Of a DNA stretch of 64,000 bases, positions 1-8,050 are shown piece after piece. The notes beneath the pieces were generated by a model that worked only from the letters and a program-made list of their open reading frames with translations, ran no database searches and was not told the DNA's origin. The stretch is from positions 1 through 64,000 of the forward strand of contig NZ_JBNGOT010000008.1 of the NCBI RefSeq assembly GCF_050589705.1. Reading direction: 5' to 3'. A program made the position numbers and the translations under genes. The stretch is from Sunxiuqinia rutila (lineage in GTDB: Bacteria; Bacteroidota; Bacteroidia; Bacteroidales; Prolixibacteraceae). Within the stretch, counting starts at the first letter, position 1. Each line of letters starts with the position of its first letter.

Positions 1-1
1 G

Positions 2-75
2 AGCCGAATCTCAGATTCGAACTGAGGACCCCGAGATTACAAATCACGTGCTCTGGCCAACTGAGCTAATTCGGC
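2..75 (-). tRNA. tRNA-Thr (anticodon TGT)
   Basis: Read on the minus strand this folds as a complete cloverleaf. A 7-bp acceptor stem pairs GCCGAAT (75-69) with ATTCGGC (9-3). There is a D-arm with AGCTCAGTTGG, an anticodon loop TTTGTAA with anticodon TGT (threonine, ACA codons), and a T-arm with GTTCGAATC. The discriminator base is at position 2. In Bacteroidota the order rpsU, xerC, hpf, tRNA-Thr and further tRNAs ahead of tuf is common, so this is probably the first tRNA of a cluster that continues to the left of the window. Confidence 0.95.
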
Positions 76-192
76 AGTATTTAACAAACCCTTTCTCGAC
101 CGAGAGCTTCAAAAACTACTCTAAAAACAGGCTTTTCGATGCTCCTTTCGCTTAAGCCTTGACTAATCAGAGACTTGTCCAAAAAGGGTTTG

Positions 193-223
193 CAAATGTA
201 TAAATATTTTTAATTAATTCACA
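193..223 (-). promoter_or_regulatory. Probable promoter of the tRNA-Thr transcript
   Basis: On the minus strand TACATTTG (200-193) matches the Bacteroidota -7 consensus TAnnTTTG. It is preceded after exactly 19 bases by TGTG (223-220), one mismatch from the -33 element TTTG. Transcription would start near 186, giving a leader of about 110 bases before the mature tRNA. The leader region is flanked by a 10-bp inverted repeat (CAAACCCTTT at 85-94, AAAGGGTTTG at 183-192). No gene is visible in 76-245. Confidence 0.6.
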
Positions 224-245
224 GGAATTGATTTTTTTTTTGAAA

Positions 246-548
246 TTATTTTTCTTTCAGTTTTTCCTTGAATTTAGTAAGCTGGCGACGTATTGCATCG
301 GTTGACAAATCGATTGCTTCTTCAAATGTGTCGGCTTCCTTTTTGGCAAACAAATATCCTTTGGAGGGAATAGACAATTTCAGTTCAGCCATCTTATTAT
401 CGACGGTTTCCGGTTTCACTACTTTCAGCGTTAATTCTGCGGATATGACACCTTCGAAAAAGGTATCCAATTTATTTATCTTTTTACTAGCGAAATCTAC
501 CAACTTTTGGTCTGGTGTAAAATGAACGGCATTCAAATTAATGTTCAT
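246..548 (-). CDS. hpf: Short ribosome hibernation-promoting factor (HPF/RaiA family)
   Basis: A 100-residue protein covering the S30AE domain only. It begins MNINLNAVHFTPDQKLVDF and has the usual central strand pattern (ISAELTLKVV) and a basic C-terminal helix. Family members bind the small subunit decoding region and inactivate ribosomes in stationary phase. This short form lacks the C-terminal dimerisation domain of long HPF, so how it would make ribosome dimers is not evident. It is the last gene of rpsU-xerC-hpf, 21 bases after the xerC stop. Unlike the other genes here, it has a perfect Shine-Dalgarno sequence seven bases before its ATG, which suggests translational control independent of the upstream genes. 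Confidence 0.9.
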   Translation of the reverse strand: MNINLNAVHFTPDQKLVDFASKKINKLDTFFEGVISAELTLKVVKPETVDNKMAELKLSIPSKGYLFAKKEADTFEEAIDLSTDAIRRQLTKFKEKLKEK

Positions 549-555
549 AATTTTT

Positions 556-563
556 CCTCCTCT
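556..563 (-). promoter_or_regulatory. Strong Shine-Dalgarno sequence of hpf
   Basis: On the minus strand the 21-base xerC-hpf spacer contains AGAGGAGG followed by seven bases (AAAAATT) and the hpf ATG at 548. AGGAGG is fully complementary to the 16S rRNA anti-SD. Bacteroidota genes normally lack SD sequences, and no other start in this window that I inspected has AGGAGG at this spacing. Confidence 0.85.
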
Positions 564-569
564 AAAAAT

Positions 570-1454
570 TTAGGCTCTTGGATGAGCTTGTTTATATATA
601 CTTTGAAGTTTATCCGTGGTTGTATGGGTGTAAACCTGCGTTGCAGCAAGATTACTATGGCCCAACAACTCCTTAACGGCATTTAAATCGGCCCCATGAT
701 TTAACAAATGCGTCGCAAAACTATGACGCAATACATGGGGACTCTTTTTCTCCAATGTTGTTACCAGTGCAAGATACTTTTTCACCACACGATAAACCAA
801 TTTTTCGTAGACCTTTTTTCCTTTCGAGGTTAAAAAAAATGGTTGCTCACTAGAACCAAAGTTTGCATCCCGAATCAAAATATATTCTTCAAATAATGAA
901 TTTAAACTTCGGGGGTATGGAACGATTCGCTCTTTATTGTTCTTTCCAAGCACTTTAACCAGATGCTCGCTAAAAAAAATCTGACTTTGCCTCAGATTAA
1001 CTAACTCTGAAAGTCGAATACCGGTGCCATAAAACAAGCTCAGGATTAATTTATCCCTCACCCCTTCAAAGTCGGATTGAAAATAACCATCATCCAATAA
1101 ATGATGAAGGCTGTTCTCATCGACAAAAACGGGGAGCTTCTTGGGCACCTTCGGCAAAATAACACCGTCAGCCGGACTAATACCAATTACTTCCTGGCGA
1201 AGCAAGTATCTGAAAAAGGACTTAAGTGACGTAATTTTACGTGTTACGGTTTTCGCCGCAATTCCCTGCTCCATCAACTCAACCATCCAGCTACGAATTA
1301 GTTTCGCATCAATCGTCTGAACATCAAAATCCCCGACCGTTTTGAAAACAAACTCTTCAAACTGATCGAGGTCTTTTCTGTATGCTACAAGGGTGTTCTT
1401 CGAACACCTTTTCTCGAATTTCAAATATTTCAGAAATGATTCCCGGTAGGACAT
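570..1454 (-). CDS. xerC: Tyrosine recombinase of the XerC/XerD family
   Basis: A 294-residue site-specific recombinase, the usual length for XerC/D. Residues 1-85 form the SAM-like core-binding domain. The catalytic domain follows, with all active-site residues present: R147 (GTGIRLSEL), K171, H240 and R243 (HVLRHSFATHLL), H266 (LGHSNLAATQ) and nucleophile Y275 (VYTHT). Xer proteins resolve chromosome dimers at dif. Its place between rpsU and hpf is the standard Bacteroidota arrangement, which favours a housekeeping role over a mobile-element integrase. Whether it is XerC or XerD cannot be decided from sequence alone. The start ATG at 1454 has no SD sequence. Confidence 0.9.
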   Translation of the reverse strand: MSYRESFLKYLKFEKRCSKNTLVAYRKDLDQFEEFVFKTVGDFDVQTIDAKLIRSWMVELMEQGIAAKTVTRKITSLKSFFRYLLRQEVIGISPADGVILPKVPKKLPVFVDENSLHHLLDDGYFQSDFEGVRDKLILSLFYGTGIRLSELVNLRQSQIFFSEHLVKVLGKNNKERIVPYPRSLNSLFEEYILIRDANFGSSEQPFFLTSKGKKVYEKLVYRVVKKYLALVTTLEKKSPHVLRHSFATHLLNHGADLNAVKELLGHSNLAATQVYTHTTTDKLQSIYKQAHPRA

Positions 1455-1497
1455 TAAACAAAGTCTTTACATTGCATCAGGAATCGGCTAAAATAAA

Positions 1498-1689
1498 TTA
1501 GTCTTCTTCGCGCTGCATTTGTTCAATATAGATAGCCTTTTTAATCTCAGCTCTTCTTTCTACTGAAGGCTTCGTGAAGGCCTGTCTTCCACGTAACTCT
1601 TTAATCACGCCAGTTTTCTCAAACTTTCTTTTAAATCTCTTAAGGGCTCTTTCGATATTTTCGCCTTCTTTAACAGGAATAACGATCAT
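1498..1689 (-). CDS. rpsU: 30S ribosomal protein bS21
   Basis: A 63-residue basic protein starting MIVIPVKEGENIERALKRF, with the family RFKRKFEKTGVIKELRGRQ core and an extended basic tail. bS21 binds near the 3' end of 16S rRNA. In Bacteroidota ribosomes, bS21 with bS18 and bS6 is known to sequester the anti-SD tail, which explains why most mRNAs lack SD sequences. It is the first gene of rpsU-xerC-hpf and has a near-ideal promoter just upstream. Its own start is preceded only by A/T-rich bases (TTAAAAATATAATAAT), without an SD. Confidence 0.97.
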   Translation of the reverse strand: MIVIPVKEGENIERALKRFKRKFEKTGVIKELRGRQAFTKPSVERRAEIKKAIYIEQMQREED

Positions 1690-1724
1690 ATTATTATATT
1701 TTTAACTGTTTAAATTTCGAGCCG

Positions 1725-1755
1725 CAAATATATGTATTCTATGACATTAATCAAA
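1725..1755 (-). promoter_or_regulatory. Promoter of the rpsU-xerC-hpf operon
   Basis: On the minus strand TTTG (1755-1752), then 19 bases, then TATATTTG (1732-1725). Both elements and the spacing fit the Bacteroidota sigma consensus TTTG-N19-TAnnTTTG perfectly. Transcription would start near 1718, leaving a leader of about 30 bases before rpsU. Confidence 0.8.
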
Positions 1756-1824
1756 TTTATAATTGAAAAATAAAAAGATAAAACCCTCAATTCCTTTAAA
1801 ACTTACTAAAACAAACAAATACAC

Positions 1825-2736
1825 TTAGTTTTTAGTTCTCAAATAAGGTGAGATTCGCGGAAAATCCACCTCGCTGATTACTTCTTTTTCGCATAAAATT
1901 TGAAGCTCATTCACAAATCCATTCTCAGAACGGAAACGAACCAACGCTTTGGCAAGCTCATATGAAATGTAAGGATGCCTGGCTAAATCTTCAGCAGAAG
2001 CAAAATTTACATTAATTTGTACGACTCGCGTTGAATCTAATTTAAGATACGGAAGAATGTTTTCAATGGTTTCCGGTTTAAGTCCATAAACATCGTGGAG
2101 CTGATCCAAACCCCAGAAGCCTCCCAAGAGCTGCCGGTACTTCACAATACGCACCGAAAGAACCTCCCCGATTCCGCGAAGCTCTTTCAACTCATCAGCA
2201 GTAGCTGCATTAATTTCTATAGGCTCAACCCTTGTTTCAGGCTTTGGTGTTACCGGCAATTGCACCGGACGCTCCTGAGGCCTCTCCTTTTCAACTTCAG
2301 GGGCCAAACGAACCTCGCGAGACTCGGCAATATGAATGTAAGGCTGAATGGTATCAAAAATTGAGTCGGTCATTCCATAAATCTTTCGAAAATCAGCAGC
2401 TTCATAAAAACGTCCGCCCTTGGAACGATAATTCAAGAGATTCCTTTTCACATAAAAAGGCAACTGAAGACTATCCAACTTTATACTGTCAATTGCATTG
2501 GGATCGAATGAGAAAAGATATCCCTCAGCAGATTTTTCACCCCTCCGTTCCTGCTCTTCAAGCAATGCAATAAGTTTTTGAAACTTATCAGGATCAATTT
2601 TACCGGGTTTCTCAAAATAAAAAATCAAGTGATTGGCGACTAAAATCAAGCCAATAAGCACCACTAAAACAACCAGCCCAATGCGCTCATTTTTTGTAAA
2701 AGAAAAATATTCCCGAATAATTTGCTGAAATCTCAC
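1825..2736 (-). CDS. Membrane-anchored helix-hairpin-helix (ComEA-like) protein
   Basis: A 303-residue protein with one N-terminal membrane segment (about residues 19-41, IGLVVLVVLIGLILVANHL). Three HhH-type units follow: one around the phrase YRSKGGRFYEAADFRKIYGM, a canonical one with NAATADELKELRGIGEVLS, and one starting NVNFASAEDLARHPYIS. A proline/glutamate-rich linker precedes the second unit. Such domains bind DNA without sequence specificity; ComEA homologues act in DNA uptake, but many Bacteroidota members have no known role. The chosen start is a GTG at 2736. It lies alone, upstream of rpsU on the same strand. Confidence 0.8.
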   Translation of the reverse strand: MRFQQIIREYFSFTKNERIGLVVLVVLIGLILVANHLIFYFEKPGKIDPDKFQKLIALLEEQERRGEKSAEGYLFSFDPNAIDSIKLDSLQLPFYVKRNLLNYRSKGGRFYEAADFRKIYGMTDSIFDTIQPYIHIAESREVRLAPEVEKERPQERPVQLPVTPKPETRVEPIEINAATADELKELRGIGEVLSVRIVKYRQLLGGFWGLDQLHDVYGLKPETIENILPYLKLDSTRVVQINVNFASAEDLARHPYISYELAKALVRFRSENGFVNELQILCEKEVISEVDFPRISPYLRTKN

Positions 2737-2871
2737 AATTCAAGTCTTTAAGTGCCAGCCAACAAACAATTGACTGATTAACAAAAACACTTTAAAAATT
2801 ACAACAAAAACTTCGAAATAAAAACACGAAGACTCCCAATACCTCCTACCAATGAAAAGAAAATGGCTATC

Positions 2872-4233
2872 CTATAAGCGAATCAGGCCAATTTGCTGAA
2901 GAAAAACCAAAGCAATAGCAATGGGGGCAATAAACTTCACAATCATTATGAAAGCCGGAAAATAAACGACTTTTAAGCGCCCTTCGTTTGATAACTCTGC
3001 CTTGGCCTTATTCCGTCCTAAGAACCAGCCAACAAAAACAACAATAAGCAGGCCGCCCAAAGGCAATAAGATATTTGCAGAAATAAAATCAAGCAGCGAA
3101 AACACATTCATTCCAAACAGCTCCACATTCTTCATGGCGCCCCAGGATAAAGTGCACATGATGCCAACTACTGACACCGAACCAGTAGCCAGCCAAGTTG
3201 CTTTCTTGCGACTCAGCTTCAACTCTTCAACAAAATAAGCCACAATAACTTCCAATACTGAAATTGTAGAGGTTAAGGCTGCAACACCCAACAGCAAGAA
3301 GAAAAGCAATGAAAAGACGTAGCCGCCGGCCATTTGCTGAAAAATATTGGGAAGCGTAATATACACCAGTCCTTCTCCCGAGCCAGGCTCGATGCCAAAA
3401 GCAAACACAGCCGGAAAAATGGCCACACCTGCCAAGATTGCAATCATCGTGTCGGCCACTGCAACAGAGAAGCTAATGCTCCCTAGGGTTTCCTTTTTTG
3501 AGACATATGAAGAATAGGTAATCAACGTGCCCATACCAATACTCAAAGAGAAAAAGGCCTGCCCCAGAGCCTCCAGAACGGTTCGGGCCGTAATTTTCGA
3601 AAAGTCGGGTTTAAATAAAAACTCCAACCCTCCGGTTGCACCCTCCAAAGTAACCGAGCGGATACATAAAACGACAAGAATCACCAATAAAACGGGCATC
3701 AAAATCTTGGTGTATTTTTCGATGCCATTCTTCACTCCCGCAATAATCACCAAGGCTGTCATAGCCATAAAGACAAAAAACCAAAGTAGTGGGCGCCAAC
3801 TTTCGCTTCTAAAATCAGTAAACATTGAGGACAGTTCGGCCGAAGACTTACCCGCAAAACCATTAGCAAACGATTGATAGATATACTCCAACGTCCATCC
3901 TGCAACGGCCGTGTAAAAAGATAAAATCATAAATGCAGCTACCACACCCATCACGCCAACCAAATACCAGGGCTTTCCCGGAGCTAAAACCTTAAAAGCT
4001 CCAAAAGCATTCCGCTGGGAGCTACGCCCGATTATAAACTCAGATAACATAACCGGCAACCCAATGGCTAAAACAAAAGCCAGGTAGATGATTAAAAAAG
4101 CGCCACCGCCATTTTCACCAACCACATACGGGAAACGCCAAATGTTTCCTAATCCAATAGCAGAACCTGCGGTTGCAGCGATCACGCCAAATTTGCTCCC
4201 AAATGAATCACGGGTATTCAGTATTTCAGACAT
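2872..4233 (-). CDS. Sodium-dependent transporter, neurotransmitter:sodium symporter (LeuT-type) family
   Basis: A 453-residue polytopic membrane protein. Residues about 20-50 carry the NSS signature GSAIGLGNIWRFPY followed by GENGGGAFLIIYL, the unwound TM1 that binds sodium and substrate. A later segment, AFFSLSIGMGTLITYSSYV, matches TM6. The length and hydrophobic pattern fit the 11-12 helix bacterial branch. These proteins import amino acids or related amines with sodium; the substrate cannot be read from the sequence. It is transcribed in the same direction as the aldolase gene but is separated from it by a strong terminator, so it is probably its own unit. Confidence 0.92.
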   Translation of the reverse strand: MSEILNTRDSFGSKFGVIAATAGSAIGLGNIWRFPYVVGENGGGAFLIIYLAFVLAIGLPVMLSEFIIGRSSQRNAFGAFKVLAPGKPWYLVGVMGVVAAFMILSFYTAVAGWTLEYIYQSFANGFAGKSSAELSSMFTDFRSESWRPLLWFFVFMAMTALVIIAGVKNGIEKYTKILMPVLLVILVVLCIRSVTLEGATGGLEFLFKPDFSKITARTVLEALGQAFFSLSIGMGTLITYSSYVSKKETLGSISFSVAVADTMIAILAGVAIFPAVFAFGIEPGSGEGLVYITLPNIFQQMAGGYVFSLLFFLLLGVAALTSTISVLEVIVAYFVEELKLSRKKATWLATGSVSVVGIMCTLSWGAMKNVELFGMNVFSLLDFISANILLPLGGLLIVVFVGWFLGRNKAKAELSNEGRLKVVYFPAFIMIVKFIAPIAIALVFLQQIGLIRL

Positions 4234-4375
4234 ACTCTCTAAGTTTTAATTTAACACAATTCGCTGCGTTTTGCTTCTAGTTCCTCTCTTTAAGGGCGCA
4301 AAAATGCAAAATATTTCCCTTTCCTTCAAAAAAAACATCCTTAGAGATAGATAGATATGTGTGAAAAATAAAAAA

Positions 4376-4404
4376 GGCCCTTCAGTAACTGAAGGGCCTT
4401 TTTT
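4376..4404 (-). terminator. Rho-independent terminator downstream of fba
   Basis: GGCCCTTCAGT (4376-4386) pairs with ACTGAAGGGCC (4388-4398), with T-runs on one side and A-runs on the other. It lies 18 bases after the fba stop and can work in both directions. Confidence 0.9.
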
Positions 4405-4421
4405 ATAAATTTATGCCGGAA

Positions 4422-5501
4422 TTAGTTTCTTCCGATGCAGTTCAAATCTTCAAATGCAATTTTCAAACGTGCAATCTCAGCTTCTTCACCTTTACGTACC
4501 CAAACCCGAGGGTCATAGTACTTTTTGTTAGGCTTGTCAGCTCCTTCTGGGTTACCAATCTGACCTTGCAGGTATGGACGGTTAGCGGCTTCGAAAGCAC
4601 GAACACCATCCCAGTAAGCCCACTGAGTATCGGTATCAATATTCATTTTGATTACACCGTAAGAAATAGCTTCGCGGATTTCTTCCAAGCTTGAACCTGA
4701 TCCACCGTGGAATACAAAGTTTACTGGTTTTTCACCTAAACCTAATTTTTCAGAAATGTATTTTTGAGAAGCATCCAGGATAGATGGCTTCAATACAACA
4801 TTACCTGGTTTGTACACACCATGTACATTACCAAATGAAGCAGCAATTGTGAAGTTAGGAGAAACTTCGCTCAATTGTTCGTAAGCATAGCATACTTCTT
4901 CTGGTTGCGTGTAAAGCAGTGAGTTATCAACATCTGAATTGTCAACACCATCTTCTTCACCACCGGTAATACCCAATTCGATTTCAAGGGTCATACCAAT
5001 TTTGCTCATTCTTTTCAGGTAATCTTTACAGATTGCGATATTCTCTTCCAATGGCTCTTCTGAAAGGTCAAGCATGTGCGAAGAGAACAAAGGTTTTCCA
5101 GTTTCTTCGAAGTGCTTTTCACCTGCATCTAAAAGACCGTCAATCCAAGGCAATAATTTTTTGGCAGCGTGGTCTGTGTGTAAAACAACTCTTACACCAT
5201 AAGCTTCGGCCAACAAGTGAATTGTTTTTGCACCAGCAACAGCACCAGCAACCTGAGCTTGTTGTCCATCCAGTTTCAAACCTTTACCGGCGTAGAACTG
5301 TGCACCACCATTAGAGAATTGGATGATTACAGGAGAATCAACATCTTTTGCAGCTTCCATTACAGCGTTGATCGTACTTGAAGAAGTAACGTTAACAGCA
5401 GGCAATGCAAACTGATTTTCTTTTGCCACTTTGAAAAGATAGTTTAAGTCTTCTCCAGTTACAACACCTGGCTTGATGTTATCAAAAAGTTTTTCGCTCA
5501 T
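4422..5501 (-). CDS. fba: Fructose-bisphosphate aldolase, class II
   Basis: A 359-residue enzyme of the E. coli FbaA type (same length). It cleaves fructose 1,6-bisphosphate to dihydroxyacetone phosphate and glyceraldehyde 3-phosphate in glycolysis. The Zn/active-site motif VVLHTDHAA has D110 and H111. The phosphate-binding segments FVFHGGSGSS and NIDTDTQWAYWDG are present. The reading frame is open for 30 more codons upstream, but the family N-terminus begins at MSEKLFDNIKPGVVTGEDL, so the start is set at 5501. A -7 element sits 69 bases upstream and a terminator follows, indicating a single-gene unit. Together with gapA, zwf and pgl it shows active sugar metabolism. Confidence 0.96.
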   Translation of the reverse strand: MSEKLFDNIKPGVVTGEDLNYLFKVAKENQFALPAVNVTSSSTINAVMEAAKDVDSPVIIQFSNGGAQFYAGKGLKLDGQQAQVAGAVAGAKTIHLLAEAYGVRVVLHTDHAAKKLLPWIDGLLDAGEKHFEETGKPLFSSHMLDLSEEPLEENIAICKDYLKRMSKIGMTLEIELGITGGEEDGVDNSDVDNSLLYTQPEEVCYAYEQLSEVSPNFTIAASFGNVHGVYKPGNVVLKPSILDASQKYISEKLGLGEKPVNFVFHGGSGSSLEEIREAISYGVIKMNIDTDTQWAYWDGVRAFEAANRPYLQGQIGNPEGADKPNKKYYDPRVWVRKGEEAEIARLKIAFEDLNCIGRN

Positions 5502-5569
5502 AGCTCGTATTTTATTAAGTAAATTAAACGGGATTATTCCTCTTTGAGATCCAATAATTTGATCGGGTG

Positions 5570-5577
5570 CAAATTTA
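5570..5577 (-). promoter_or_regulatory. -7 element of the fba promoter
   Basis: TAAATTTG on the minus strand matches TAnnTTTG. It predicts a leader of about 60 bases. A well-spaced TTTG at -33 is not evident. Confidence 0.55.
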
Positions 5578-5621
5578 CGAATAAAAAACAAAAAATAATC
5601 GCAACCAACATTAAATGCAGG

Positions 5622-7952
5622 TTAAAACGGATATCCAATAGCAAAGCTGAGATTAAAATGCTCTGCCGAAAGGGGGTAGTTGCCAATAATCAGCCTTTTT
5701 CCTTCCTCAAGCGATGGATCACGTAATTTCATCCCCAGGTCTAACCTGAAAACAAAATAGGTAAAATCGAATCTCAGCCCCATACCGGTACCAACGGCGA
5801 TCTGCTTGTAAAACTGATCCAGTTTGAATTGCGCTCCCGGGCGGTTGTCTTTTTCGTTGATTGCCCATATATTCCCGGCATCCAGGAAAAAAGCCCCTTC
5901 AACACGCCAAACAAACCGATAACGATACTCCAGGTTGGCCTCCAGTTTAATATCGGACGACTGATTGGGGTAAGCACCTACAGGCGCCTTGTAAGTTCCG
6001 GGTCCGAGGGATCGAACCTGCCAGGCTCGGATTCCGTTGGCCCCTCCGGTAAAATACTTTTTCTCAAAAGGAAGAACATCAAAGTTACCATAAGGCAAGC
6101 CAATACCCGCAAACGCACGCCCAACAACCGAATTATACTTATCAATCATATAGCCATACCGGTATTCAAAATCAGCCTTCAGGTATTGCGCATAGCGCGT
6201 TCCCCAAACTTCATGATAATTGGATACCTGCCCGGTAATGGTATCGGTAAAACTCGCTTTCGGACGGTTAAAAGCCGCCGAATACAAAGACAAGGCATTT
6301 CCCGCAGCTTCAAAAGACCATTTAAAGTAGCGGTAATGATCCCGGCGTTTCAGGTTTTGAGTATTATCAACCTGCGTGTAGTTCATGGCAAAAATAAGGT
6401 GATCGGTAAAACTACTTTTGATGTACAGGTCCCTGATTGAATTCAAAAATTCATCATTAAACTCATAAAGGTTCACATAGTTAAAATCGACAATACTCAG
6501 AAAATGATTTTTCGTTTGAGATGTCTTCCAATTGTATCCATATCTGAAATTGGTAATGGTACGTGTATAATCCGGACGTCGCTGATAGTTGTACCCCAAG
6601 GTCAGATTGGTTTGAGGAACCTGATAACCAAACAAACGCCCTTGCTTTATCGGACTCAAAAACTTTGGAATTGACAAAGACCCTTCTATCCCAAGTTCAC
6701 GGGTATTAAAATCAAGCTTACTGTTTTTAATCAGAGTCTGTTGGCGCTCAATAGCACCTTTTAAATTTAGGTTAAATATTTCAGCGCCCCGAAACACATT
6801 CCGGTGCTGGTAATTGAAGTTTCCGGCCACCCCAAGGTTTCCCGAAGAGTTGGTACCATCGAGATCCACAGAGAAGCCCTGCCTCGGAAGTGGCGACAAC
6901 TGGAAATTGCAATCCAGCATTCCAATTGAGTCATTCCCCATTTTTTCCACTTCATCAAAATTGAGGTTGACAACCCGAAACTGTCTTAACTGAACCAATG
7001 ACCGATATGTCTGCTCCACATTCTTTTGCGAATAATACAAACTATCTTCCATCCGGTTGACATTATAAAACAGCTCCGGCTTATACTTCATTTTTCCTTT
7101 GTAGTAAAAAGTGTAAGGAAAGTTGCGAAGGGTGTCTGGCTCCAAAACCGGCTGACGCGAACTTAACTGAGAGGGCACAAAGTCGGGGGTTACATGAAAC
7201 GAACGGATCATAAACTTCCGATGCGGCTGAACCGAATCAACTTCCTGTTCCAAATCATCATCGGTCACCACAACAACCAAATCAACCTGACGGCTTTGCA
7301 GCGCACTGTCGGCCTCATATGAAATATGCTCTTCGGTAAAATTATAATAGCCATAATCCTTAAGCCGATTAGCAATTCGCTTACGTTCGGCATTCAACAC
7401 ATCCACATCAAAAACAGAACCGCGACCAACTAGCTGCCTGACCGTATCGGCCAACACCAAGGCACTAACCGCCGGATCATCGAACCGGTAAGTGTAATTT
7501 CGGATACGGTAAGGTTGCCCGGTTTCTATCGAATAAACGACATCGACCTTCTGACGCTTCTCTCTAAAGGCAACCTGATCTTCAATTGAAGCATCGTAGT
7601 ACCCTTTGTTCCGAAGATAAAGCTCCAACTGTTCCTTAGACCGCTGGGTCATATATTCGTCATAGATCACAGGAGCTTCACCAATGCGCTTAAACCACCC
7701 TTCAGTTTTTTTCGCAGAAGACAAATTATAAAGTCCCAGGTGGAACTTGATAAAACCAAGAATTTTAAGATTTTCCTTTTGCCTGATCTGAGCCTTTAAC
7801 TCTTCATTATTGATCGATCGATTATCAATTTCAATATCGATGTCATTCAGCAGGTATTCTCCTTGCGGAACAAATTTGGTTGAAGAACAAGAAAAGCACA
7901 TGATGGCAATACACAGACCAACCCCTATTTTAAACAGCTTTTCTTTTCTCAT
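5622..7952 (-). CDS. tamL: BamA/TamA-family outer-membrane lipoprotein (TamL-like)
   Basis: A 776-residue protein with a signal peptide ending MCFSC (C22), suggesting lipid attachment. POTRA-like repeats occupy roughly residues 25-330. A C-terminal 16-strand-type Omp85 barrel carries the hallmark region FTGGANGIRAWQVRSLGPG and ends in phenylalanine (SFAIGYPF), the usual recognition signal for barrel assembly. BamA-family lipoproteins of this layout are called TamL in Bacteroidota and work with TamB in envelope biogenesis; no tamB lies next to it here. Seventeen extra in-frame codons precede the chosen ATG, but the lipoprotein signal fixes the start at 7952. It has its own near-consensus promoter and diverges from the methyltransferase gene. 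Confidence 0.87.
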   Translation of the reverse strand: MRKEKLFKIGVGLCIAIMCFSCSSTKFVPQGEYLLNDIDIEIDNRSINNEELKAQIRQKENLKILGFIKFHLGLYNLSSAKKTEGWFKRIGEAPVIYDEYMTQRSKEQLELYLRNKGYYDASIEDQVAFREKRQKVDVVYSIETGQPYRIRNYTYRFDDPAVSALVLADTVRQLVGRGSVFDVDVLNAERKRIANRLKDYGYYNFTEEHISYEADSALQSRQVDLVVVVTDDDLEQEVDSVQPHRKFMIRSFHVTPDFVPSQLSSRQPVLEPDTLRNFPYTFYYKGKMKYKPELFYNVNRMEDSLYYSQKNVEQTYRSLVQLRQFRVVNLNFDEVEKMGNDSIGMLDCNFQLSPLPRQGFSVDLDGTNSSGNLGVAGNFNYQHRNVFRGAEIFNLNLKGAIERQQTLIKNSKLDFNTRELGIEGSLSIPKFLSPIKQGRLFGYQVPQTNLTLGYNYQRRPDYTRTITNFRYGYNWKTSQTKNHFLSIVDFNYVNLYEFNDEFLNSIRDLYIKSSFTDHLIFAMNYTQVDNTQNLKRRDHYRYFKWSFEAAGNALSLYSAAFNRPKASFTDTITGQVSNYHEVWGTRYAQYLKADFEYRYGYMIDKYNSVVGRAFAGIGLPYGNFDVLPFEKKYFTGGANGIRAWQVRSLGPGTYKAPVGAYPNQSSDIKLEANLEYRYRFVWRVEGAFFLDAGNIWAINEKDNRPGAQFKLDQFYKQIAVGTGMGLRFDFTYFVFRLDLGMKLRDPSLEEGKRLIIGNYPLSAEHFNLSFAIGYPF

Positions 7953-7978
7953 TTTTATACCTTCTCTGGGAATTTCAA

Positions 7979-8008
7979 CAAAAATAAACACTATCGGACG
8001 CAAACAAA
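7979..8008 (-). promoter_or_regulatory. tamL promoter
   Basis: On the minus strand TTTG (8008-8005), 18 bases, then TATTTTTG (7986-7979). It is about 27 bases from the chosen tamL ATG, which supports that start. Confidence 0.7.
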
Positions 8009-8050
8009 TCGATTAGGGTGTTTATTTTTACAAATTGTTTGCCAAATACC

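Noticed and set aside
2..75. Attachment-site duplication of the tRNA-Thr 3' end
   Set aside because: I saw no second copy of the tRNA 3' end in the window.
570..1454. Integrase of an integrated element at tRNA-Thr
   Set aside because: The recombinase lies in the conserved rpsU-xerC-hpf order with no attachment-site repeat of the tRNA end and no element genes.
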